Shown: one piece after another, positions 1 through 6,243 of the stretch | Layout of the letters: every line of letters begins with the position of its first letter | Numbering within the stretch: position 1 is the first letter of the stretch | Assembly (NCBI GenBank): GCA_913047625.1 | Contig: CAJWUJ010000013.1 | Coordinates: forward strand, 1 to 40,015 | DNA length: 40,015 nucleotides | Direction of reading: 5' to 3' | Origin: an uncultured Dehalococcoidia bacterium | Lineage (GTDB): Bacteria > Chloroflexota > Dehalococcoidia > Lucifugimonadales > CAJWUJ01 | Made by a program: the position numbers and the translations under genes | The notes under the pieces: generated by a model | Database searches by the model: none | What the model was told of the DNA's origin: nothing | What the model saw: the letters and a program-made list of their open reading frames with translations, nothing else

Positions 1-946
1 CAGATACTGAAGCAGGATGATTCTTGTTGATTACTTCTTGATCGATGTCAATATGAATTAATTGTTGTGAAGATTTCAATGCGGTAGGGCCACGCATTTG
101 CTGTGTTAGCCTTGTACCTATAGCCAGTACGACATCTGCTTTTTCAGCATACCATCCTGAACTGCCGTGCCCGTAATAACCGACTCCTCCAGACAGTTGA
201 TGATTTTCTGGTATTGATCCCTTTCCTTCAGGTGTTGTCACGACAATTGCTCCAAGAACTTCTGCTAGTTGAGTCAGCACTTTTGCGGAGTCGGAAATTA
301 TTACTCCTCCTCCAGCCCATATGATGGGTCTTTGAGCTTTTGCAAGAATTGCAGAAGCTTGATCAATATCGTGTAGATTTAAAGCGGGGGTCTTACGTTG
401 GGCAGCAGGACTTGGTGCTGCAGAGCCTCTGGCAGCCAAAATATCTGGAGGTATTTCTATGGCTGTGGGTCGAGGCCGATTAGATTTCATTGCTTTAAAG
501 GCTTTGTTGATATCTGAGGAAATATCACTAACCTTGTGACTTGTACTATACCATTTAGTTATTCCCTTTAATGTCTCAATTTGTTGATGGATTTCATGGA
601 GTTGACCTGTTTGTAATCCGAGAAAATTGCTAGGGATTTGACCTGCCAAAAGCATTGTGGGTGAGGAACATGCATACGCAGTACCTAAAGCTGCGGAAGC
701 ATTTTGAACACCTGGTCCTGGTACGACGAGCGCCACTGCTTCCGGAGCACCTCTAACACGGTTATAACCGTCTGCCATATAAACAGCTGTTTGCTCATGT
801 CGAACAGTGATTAGGTCGATGTCTGATTGCCCGTAGAAAGCGTCATAAAGATGCATGATCTGGTTTCCAGGCAATCCGAAGGCGGTCTTTATCCCTTCTC
901 GCTTGAGGCTTTCTACTGCAACTTGTGCGCCTGTGAGATTCTTCAT
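1..946 (-). CDS. Thiamine-diphosphate-dependent enzyme, acetolactate-synthase-like (N-terminal part, cut by window edge)
   Basis: The minus-strand frame is open from an ATG at 946 to the window edge (315 codons). The protein begins MKNLTGAQVAVESLKREG and carries the N-terminal TPP-binding pyrimidine domain. The activating glutamate sits in the motif TVRHEQTAVYMADGYNR, followed by PGPGVQNASAAL, then the central Rossmann-like domain (PIIWAGGGV, ADVVLAIGTRL). This layout is that of the acetolactate synthase, glyoxylate carboligase and benzoylformate decarboxylase superfamily, which acts on 2-oxo acids. The C-terminal TPP/Mg domain lies outside the window, so the substrate cannot be assigned. A start at 954 is excluded because it hits a stop after three codons. 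The gene is divergent from the Ldh2-type dehydrogenase at 1092, which could produce a 2-oxo acid for it; that link is inference. Confidence 0.88.
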   Translation of the reverse strand, partial: MKNLTGAQVAVESLKREGIKTAFGLPGNQIMHLYDAFYGQSDIDLITVRHEQTAVYMADGYNRVRGAPEAVALVVPGPGVQNASAALGTAYACSSPTMLLAGQIPSNFLGLQTGQLHEIHQQIETLKGITKWYSTSHKVSDISSDINKAFKAMKSNRPRPTAIEIPPDILAARGSAAPSPAAQRKTPALNLHDIDQASAILAKAQRPIIWAGGGVIISDSAKVLTQLAEVLGAIVVTTPEGKGSIPENHQLSGGVGYYGHGSSGWYAEKADVVLAIGTRLTQQMRGPTALKSSQQLIHIDIDQEVINKNHPASVS

Positions 947-1091
947 ATAGACATGACCCTTTCGAGGAAACTTTTGGGGCTTTTCATGAATATGATATCT
1001 GGATGATTACTCCTGTCAAGGTTTGTTTAACGTGATACAATCCGCTGAACTTGTTAATTTATGTGCTTCATATGAACGAAGGAGTGGGGTT

Positions 1092-2171
1092 GTGACTGTA
1101 GCAGGCATACCTAATGATCATATACTTGTTGACCCAGATCGGTTGAAAACTCAAGTAGCAGCTATTTTTGAGCATCTGAAGCTACCTGTAAAGGATGCTG
1201 AAACTGTGGCTGATGTATTGGTGCAGGCTGATCTTTGGGGCATTACTACTCATGGGGTTTCTAATTATATTAAGGGGATTTACGTGCCTTTGTTATTGGA
1301 TAAAACTATAACCCCGAATCCCACCATAAAGATATTGAGTGAGGGTTCATCGATTGCTCTTCTGGATGGCGACGGTGGAATGGGTCATGTAGTTTCTGTG
1401 TACGCCATGGAACTTGCAATCGAAAAAGCTCTTAAGACTGGTATCGGGGCTGTTTCAGTAACGAACAGTACACATTTCGGTGCAGCGGGAGTCTATTCAC
1501 ACATGGCAGCCGAGAAAAATATGATAGGGATTTCTATGACGAACGCAGCACCTCGAGTAGTCCCGTTGTATGGAAAGAATGCTATGTTGGGTACGAATCC
1601 ACTCAGTATTGCAGCTCCGACAAATAAGGTACATCCTTTCTTGTTGGATATGGCTACTTCTACTGTTTCTGCAGGTAAACTTTATGTTGCTGCATTGAAT
1701 GGAGGAATGATCCCTGAAGGTTGGGCTACTAATATTGAGGGTCAGCCTACGTCTGATCCAGTTGAAGGATTAGAATCAAAACGATTACTCCCATTAGGCG
1801 GTACCAAAGACTTAGGTGGACATAAAGGCTATGGATTAGGGATTGCAGTAGACATATTGTCCGGTGTGTTATCTGGTATAGGTTATGGTAATGTACTCCC
1901 GTACAGGCACGTGGGACATTTCTTTTGCGCGGTTAATATTTCAAAATTCAGGGAAATAGATGCCTTTAAGAATATGATGGATGAAATGATATTGGAACTT
2001 CTGGATACTCCTTCTAGCAAACAAGGCGAAGCAGTATCATTTCCTGGAGAAATCGAAGCGACTACAATGGCGGAAAGAAAAAGGAATGGAATCCCTTTGC
2101 ATAACGAGGTTATTGATTACTTGGATAGCTTGGCTTCCGAGATGAATATATCTGTAAAGTTAACCACTTGA
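1092..2171 (+). CDS. Malate/L-lactate dehydrogenase family (Ldh2) oxidoreductase
   Basis: The 359-residue protein belongs to the Ldh2/MDH2 family, NAD(P)-dependent dehydrogenases of 2-hydroxy acids (malate, lactate, sulfolactate, ureidoglycolate). Family marks visible are TNSTHFGAAGVYSHMA, with the conserved His region, GTNPLSIAAP for cofactor binding, and GGHKGYGLGIAVDILSG near the C-terminus. I chose GTG at 1092 because AAGGAG lies at 1079-1084, seven bases upstream, and the resulting length matches the family. The longer frame from TTG at 1023 has no such site and adds an unconserved extension. The gene is divergent from the TPP enzyme and ends 7 bp from the stop of the convergent selenocysteine DsbA. 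The substrate cannot be read from sequence. Confidence 0.88.
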   Translation: MTVAGIPNDHILVDPDRLKTQVAAIFEHLKLPVKDAETVADVLVQADLWGITTHGVSNYIKGIYVPLLLDKTITPNPTIKILSEGSSIALLDGDGGMGHVVSVYAMELAIEKALKTGIGAVSVTNSTHFGAAGVYSHMAAEKNMIGISMTNAAPRVVPLYGKNAMLGTNPLSIAAPTNKVHPFLLDMATSTVSAGKLYVAALNGGMIPEGWATNIEGQPTSDPVEGLESKRLLPLGGTKDLGGHKGYGLGIAVDILSGVLSGIGYGNVLPYRHVGHFFCAVNISKFREIDAFKNMMDEMILELLDTPSSKQGEAVSFPGEIEATTMAERKRNGIPLHNEVIDYLDSLASEMNISVKLTT

Positions 2172-2178
2172 TGAGTTA

Positions 2179-2778
2179 TTAAGTGATACAACGTGATTCG
2201 TTTTCTATGGCTTCCTGAAAGTGCAGGGTATCGACGGCTCCTATCAAGCGTTTTTTCCCGATTAAGGCGGCCGGTATGCCTTTGAATCCTAATATCTCTG
2301 CCTGGTAGTGTTGTTCAATTACTTTTGGTAAAAAGGAATGATTTTGGAGTGCTTTCTGCACTGACACGCGGGGCAGACCAACATTTAGTGCCAATCGTTC
2401 TAAAACTGTTGTGTTACCGATGTCTTCTTGATTTTCCCAATATGCGCTATAGACTGCTAGGTGAAAACTTTTTGCCAGATCGTATTGTTTGGATAGTTCT
2501 GTAAGTTCTAGGGCATATATCGTGTAAGGTATAAAGTACGGTGATTTTATTTTAAGACCAAGTTCCTCGGCTGCTTGGCTTAAAGCTGTGGGTAGTTGAC
2601 TGTAAGTACCCGATTTCAGTCGACCCTCTTTTGGGATATCTGGTTTAAGTATAAAGCTTCTTATATCAAGCTTTATGGAAAAAGATTTAGATAGTTCATT
2701 CAATCTGCCCAGACTGATAAAGCACCAAGGTCAGGTATAGTCATGCCATAATGTGATGGTTATTGGGTTTGATACCAT
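2179..2778 (-). CDS. Selenocysteine-containing DsbA-family thiol-disulfide oxidoreductase (TGA at 2731-2733 read as Sec)
   Basis: Read from ATG at 2778 through one in-frame TGA at 2733-2731, the frame gives 199 residues. It starts MVSNPITITLWHDYT, then TGA, then PWCFISLGRLNELSK. This is the first strand and active site of a DsbA/FrnE-like thioredoxin fold with the CPWC motif as U16-P-W-C19, so Sec replaces the attacking cysteine. Downstream are the helical insertion and the C-terminal GFKGIPAALIGKKRLIGA with the cis-proline at about P169, all intact. A SECIS-like hairpin follows the TGA and tRNA-Sec is encoded 3.3 kb away. If the TGA were a stop, translation could only begin at TTG 2703 and the protein would lack the first beta strand and active site. 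The Shine-Dalgarno before ATG 2778 is weak. The protein is probably cytoplasmic, since no signal peptide is visible. Its substrate is unknown. Confidence 0.9.
2695..2721 (-). promoter_or_regulatory. Bacterial SECIS-like hairpin inside the selenoprotein gene
   Basis: On the mRNA, bases 10-36 after the UGA fold as UUUAUCAGUCU, loop GGGC, AGAUUGA-(A bulge)-UGAA. That is an 11-bp stem with one bulged A and two G·U pairs. The loop G residues fall 21-23 nt after the UGA. Bacterial SECIS elements bound by SelB lie directly downstream of the UGA, with a short upper stem and a G near the start of the apical loop at about this distance. The fold was done by hand. Confidence 0.75.
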
Positions 2779-2934
2779 TATTTGATTGACCCAGTATGCA
2801 CTAGATATTAGTATCCCTGAATCCAGATTAGTTGCAATTTTTCAGTAAGATTGCTTAATATGGATGGTAATAGGTAATACTTTGAAATATATTACCATAA
2901 ACTGGAAATCTGACATGTTTGTAGCAGGATAAAT

Positions 2935-3324
2935 TTGAATATAGATAATTATAAAGAAGGTATGGAGCTCGCAACTACAAAAGTTACGTTTGACTCTAAG
3001 TATGTACAGGCATATATCACAGCAGTTGGAGAAACTAACAGAGTTTACAGTCACGGGCTTACTGTCCCACCTTTAGCAGTTACGGCTTGGTTACTTAAAA
3101 GTGTTATTGGGTCGCTAGATTTACCAGCTGGAACGGTTCATTCGAGTCAAGAAATTGAATGTGCCGGGATTGTGCAAGTTGGTGATACGGTTACTTCCCA
3201 TGTTGAGGTAGAGCAAAATACTCAAAGAAGCCAGTGGAAATTCTTAACCTTAACCTTTCTTGTCAATAAAAACCTCGATACTGTAGTAAAAGGGAAAATT
3301 AATTTACTGATTCCAGTGGAGTAA
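2935..3324 (+). CDS. MaoC/FAS1-like dehydratase subunit (HadA-like)
   Basis: The 129-residue protein has a single hot-dog fold resembling the N-terminal MaoC dehydratase half (FAS1-like domain; HadA/HadC of mycobacteria). It lacks the catalytic D-x-N-P-x-H motif, as expected for the non-catalytic partner. It is followed after 3 bp by a catalytic MaoC protein, so the two probably form a heterodimeric (3R)-hydroxyacyl-ACP or -CoA dehydratase. The start is TTG at 2935, with AGGA at 2926-2929 five bases upstream. It opens an operon with plsX and fabG, which supports a role in fatty-acid elongation. The substrate (ACP or CoA thioester) is inferred from context. Confidence 0.8.
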   Translation: MNIDNYKEGMELATTKVTFDSKYVQAYITAVGETNRVYSHGLTVPPLAVTAWLLKSVIGSLDLPAGTVHSSQEIECAGIVQVGDTVTSHVEVEQNTQRSQWKFLTLTFLVNKNLDTVVKGKINLLIPVE

Positions 3325-3327
3325 TAC

Positions 3328-3729
3328 ATGTCATCACCAGAAGAATTAGTATCTATCAAAAAAACTGTCAATAAAGCGCAAGTTTTAGCGTATGCTGAGG
3401 CATCTGGTGATTACAATCCTATCCATATCGATGAAGAGTTCGCTGGTGGAACACCATTTGGTCGAACCGTCGCTCACGGGATGTTGATACTATCATTCAT
3501 AGCTGAAATGATGACGTCTGATTTTGGAGAACAGTGGTTGAAGACTGGTGGGCTGAAGGTTCGATTTAAGGCACCAGTCTTTGTAGGGGATACCGTGTAT
3601 ACTTTTGGTAGTCTGGATAGGATTGAAGCCGCTGCGGGCTCTGATGTACAGCTATATAGTGTAGGCTGTAAAGGTGACGATGGAACAATTTACATTACCG
3701 GCAAAGCTTCAGTCCGATTAATTCAATAG
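3328..3729 (+). CDS. MaoC-like (R)-hydroxyacyl dehydratase/hydratase (HadB-like)
   Basis: The 133-residue hot-dog protein carries the hydratase-2 motif as YAEASGDYNPIHIDEEFA, with catalytic Asp and His, and the following TVAHGMLILSFIAEMM segment. GLKVRFKAPVFVGDTV is typical of MaoC and HadB proteins. It most likely dehydrates (3R)-hydroxyacyl thioesters together with the preceding HadA-like subunit. The ATG at 3328 lies three bases after that gene's stop codon, so translation is probably coupled. No fabZ is seen in this cluster, so this pair may provide the FAS II dehydratase step. Confidence 0.87.
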   Translation: MSSPEELVSIKKTVNKAQVLAYAEASGDYNPIHIDEEFAGGTPFGRTVAHGMLILSFIAEMMTSDFGEQWLKTGGLKVRFKAPVFVGDTVYTFGSLDRIEAAAGSDVQLYSVGCKGDDGTIYITGKASVRLIQ

Positions 3730-3740
3730 GGGTTCTTACT

Positions 3741-4754
3741 ATGAATAAGCAAGGACAAGATCATATTTACCGTATTGCCTTAGATGCGATGGGGGGAGAT
3801 TTTGGACCCGCTGAAACTGTCAAAGCTGCAGTTGAAGGGTCATCTGCGCATAACGTTGATATTGTTTTAGTGGGAGAAGAAAAATTGCTTCGTAGTGAGC
3901 TGGATAAGTATGAGTACTCTTCCAGGATCTCTGTAATGCCTTCCAAAGGAGTCATTCAAGAAGGCCAGCATCCTGTTAAGGCGATTCGTTCCAATCCGTC
4001 TGCTTCAATAGTATTAGCTAATCAATTAGTGCTGGAAGGGAAAGCTGATGCTGTAGTAAGCATGGGATCTACTGGAGCTTCTATGGCTAGTTCAACGTTA
4101 GCTTTTGGTCTGCTTGAGGGATTAGACCGTCCTGCTTTGGGTGGTAATGTTTTTGGTATAGCTCCGAAAGTTTCTATTTTAGATTTGGGCAGTAGTGTCG
4201 ATTGCAGGCCAAGTCAGCTAGTGGATTTTGCTGTTATTGGATCAGTGTATGCAAAGATAATCTTAAAGATTGATAATCCTCGCATAGGTTTACTTAGTGT
4301 AGGTGGAGAAGAAGGGAAAGGTAATAAACAAACTCAGGAAACTTACGAGCTGCTAAAAAATCGCGATATCAATTTTGTAGGGAACGTGGAAGGTTTTGAT
4401 ATATTCCTTAATAAAGCTGATGTAATTGTTTGTGATGGGTTTGTCGGAAATATTCTGCTTAAATTTGGAGAAGGATTCTTGAGGGCTATGGAATATATTT
4501 TTTACAATACCTTAAAGGATTCTTTAACTGCCGAGGATAGTAATCTGATTAAATCAAGATTTCGTTCTTTAGGAAGCCAGGCAGAGAATGGAGGTGGACC
4601 TCTTTTTGGAGTTAATGGTGTGGTCGTTGTTGGCCACGGTTCATCTCGTGCAGATTCTATTATAAAGTCATTCAATGTAGTCAAACAGTGTTTAGAATTG
4701 AATTTAGTTAATGCCATACGGCAAGAATTGACAGGTACTGCAAATCCTAATTAG
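3741..4754 (+). CDS. plsX: Phosphate acyltransferase PlsX
   Basis: The 337-residue protein has the PlsX signature ALDAMGGDFGPAETVKAA near residue 13, VSMGSTGASMASS in the middle and VCDGFVGNILLKFGEG in the C-terminal third. PlsX converts acyl-ACP to acyl-phosphate at the membrane face, the first step of the PlsX/PlsY route to phosphatidic acid. The length matches the family. The gene follows the dehydratase pair by 11 bp and precedes fabG by 15 bp, the usual plsX-fab arrangement. Its partner plsY is at 7940-8539 on the opposite strand. Confidence 0.96.
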   Translation: MNKQGQDHIYRIALDAMGGDFGPAETVKAAVEGSSAHNVDIVLVGEEKLLRSELDKYEYSSRISVMPSKGVIQEGQHPVKAIRSNPSASIVLANQLVLEGKADAVVSMGSTGASMASSTLAFGLLEGLDRPALGGNVFGIAPKVSILDLGSSVDCRPSQLVDFAVIGSVYAKIILKIDNPRIGLLSVGGEEGKGNKQTQETYELLKNRDINFVGNVEGFDIFLNKADVIVCDGFVGNILLKFGEGFLRAMEYIFYNTLKDSLTAEDSNLIKSRFRSLGSQAENGGGPLFGVNGVVVVGHGSSRADSIIKSFNVVKQCLELNLVNAIRQELTGTANPN

Positions 4755-4769
4755 ACGAGAGGTATTTTA

Positions 4770-5507
4770 ATGAATTTGTCTGAAAAAGTTGCATTGGTTA
4801 CTGGTGCAGGTCAAGGTATTGGGCGAGCGATCTCATTGAAGTTATCTGAATGCGGAGCCCGAGTAGTGGTGGTTGATATAAATAATGCTGCAACTTCAGT
4901 TGTCGACGAAATTAATTCTTTAGGTGGTACTGCGTCTTTTGTCGAGGCTGATGTTTCAAATGACGAATCTGTAGAAAGAATGGTTTCCCAAGCGGTAGAT
5001 CAGTACGGTCGCATAGATATCCTAGTGAATAATGCAGGCATAAATCGGGACGCTTTAATACTGAGGATGAATGAAGCCGATTGGGATCAAGTTATAGATG
5101 TCAATTTAAAGAGTGCTTTTTTGTGTAGCAAAACAATACTAAGGTCAATGTTGCGAAATAGATGGGGAAGGATAATTAATCTATCTTCTGTAGTTGGAGT
5201 AATGGGTAATCTAGGTCAGGCAAACTACTCAGCATCCAAAGCTGGTCTAATAGGACTTACCAAAACAGTTTCAAGAGAAGTTGGGTCAAGGAATATTACT
5301 GTTAATGCCATCGCTCCAGGATTTATTATGACTGAAATGACTGCTCGGCTTCCTCAAGATGTCCAAGATAAGATTAAGTCACGTATTTCTATGGGAAGGT
5401 TTGGTTCTCCCGAGGAAATAGCAGATTTAGTTTCCTATTTGGCAAGTGATCAGGCTTCTTATATTACTGGTCAGGTGATAGGTATTGACGGAGGCATCGG
5501 CTTATAA
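4770..5507 (+). CDS. fabG: 3-oxoacyl-ACP reductase FabG (SDR family)
   Basis: The 245-residue classical short-chain dehydrogenase has TGAGQGIGRAIS (residues 11-22) for NADP(H), NNAGIN at about 87-92, catalytic S140, Y153 and K157 (NYSASK) and the C-terminal ITGQVIGIDGG. It reduces 3-oxoacyl-ACP in type II fatty-acid synthesis. The position directly after plsX, in one operon with the dehydratase subunits, makes FabG more likely than an unrelated SDR. The ATG at 4770 has GAGAGG about 9 bases upstream. No strong terminator is visible after the stop. Confidence 0.93.
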   Translation: MNLSEKVALVTGAGQGIGRAISLKLSECGARVVVVDINNAATSVVDEINSLGGTASFVEADVSNDESVERMVSQAVDQYGRIDILVNNAGINRDALILRMNEADWDQVIDVNLKSAFLCSKTILRSMLRNRWGRIINLSSVVGVMGNLGQANYSASKAGLIGLTKTVSREVGSRNITVNAIAPGFIMTEMTARLPQDVQDKIKSRISMGRFGSPEEIADLVSYLASDQASYITGQVIGIDGGIGL

Positions 5508-5709
5508 TTTGCTATGATTTCGATTTAAGGGGCTGTCGCTTTACTGCTATATTGAGCTGTGTCCCCTATATTGACGTTACACTTTGATGATCTGTACACT
5601 TAGCTGACAAGAAAAAGCAAATCTGAGTTATGTTGGTGCTTCAAATTCTGGTATTTCCGAAGGATGGATGCTTAGCAAAACTTGGTTTATATTTAAAGGA
5701 TGGTGTTTT

Positions 5710-6036
5710 GTGACAAAACCTATAGATGTTTCGGATAGCGATTTTGAAACCCAAGTCATTGAATCAGAATCTCCGGTTTTAGTTGATTTTTGGGCTGAGT
5801 GGTGTGGTCCCTGTAAAATGGTGGCTCCAGTGCTTGAAGAACTGGCAGAAGAATACAGTGGGCAAATAAAATTTACGAAGGTGGATGTCGATACGAATCA
5901 TGAGACAGCAATTCACTACGGTATTCGCAGTATTCCTACCTTGCTGGTATTTAAAGGCGGAAAACCGGTAGATCAATTAATTGGTGCAGTCCCAAGGGCC
6001 GAAATAAAAAAACGTTTGGATAATGCTCTGGGCTAG
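5710..6036 (+). CDS. trxA: Thioredoxin
   Basis: The 108-residue protein is the standard length for thioredoxin, with the active site FWAEWCGPCKMVAP (C32 and C35) and the cis-proline loop GIRSIPTLLVFKGGK. It is a cytoplasmic dithiol reductant. I chose GTG at 5710 because AAAGGA ends 9 bases upstream and the product then matches the family exactly. An ATG at 5668 would add 14 unconserved residues and has its AAGGA only three bases away. The gene lies 59 bp upstream of tRNA-Sec. It uses normal cysteine codons at both active-site positions, unlike the Sec-DsbA protein. Confidence 0.95.
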   Translation: MTKPIDVSDSDFETQVIESESPVLVDFWAEWCGPCKMVAPVLEELAEEYSGQIKFTKVDVDTNHETAIHYGIRSIPTLLVFKGGKPVDQLIGAVPRAEIKKRLDNALG

Positions 6037-6095
6037 TGCCAAACCTTTAATTGTAAATTCCCATTACATTACATCGAAGAGGAGAATGGTCCTGT

Positions 6096-6193
6096 GGGAG
6101 TGGAAGGGATCCGGTGGTTCTCTCGGTCTTCAAAACCGTTGTGGGGCTAGCTTCCTAGTCCCAGGTGGGTTCGACTCCCATGCACTCCCGCCA
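6096..6193 (+). tRNA. selC: tRNA-Sec (anticodon TCA)
   Basis: The 98-nt sequence aligns base for base in length with E. coli selC from the 5' end to the anticodon. The acceptor pairs 6096-6102 with 6183-6189 (7 pairs); an eighth position, 6103 against 6182, is G opposite G. The D arm has six mostly wobble pairs around loop CGGT. The anticodon TCA is at 6130-6132 in loop CTTCAAA. The long variable arm has 8 bp (6143-6150 with 6155-6162, loop CTTC). The T arm carries TTCGACT at 6170-6176, then discriminator G6190 and encoded CCA. This tRNA carries selenocysteine to UGA codons and depends on SelA, SelB and SelD, none of which is in the window. Confidence 0.95.
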
Positions 6194-6243
6194 TTTTTCG
6201 AAATCTAGAGTAGGGTGCGAGGTTTTTAGTTCCGGAAGACAAC

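Noticed and set aside
1023-1091. Longer N-terminus of the Ldh2 dehydrogenase from TTG 1023
   Set aside because: No ribosome binding site and no family similarity; AAGGAG supports GTG 1092.
2731-2733. TGA read as an ordinary stop or a frameshift/pseudogene of a DsbA protein
   Set aside because: The frame is intact on both sides, the TGA replaces exactly the first active-site Cys, a SECIS-like hairpin follows and tRNA-Sec is in the window.
5525-5565. AGGGG...CCCCT as a terminator after fabG
   Set aside because: Only five outer pairs and a mostly unpaired interior, with no T-run.
5710-6036. Thioredoxin as a further selenoprotein
   Set aside because: Both active-site positions are normal Cys codons (WCGPC) and no in-frame TGA is present.
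6023-6208. Open frame of 61 codons after thioredoxin
   Set aside because: It covers the tRNA-Sec gene and has no protein-like features; it is a shadow of the RNA gene.
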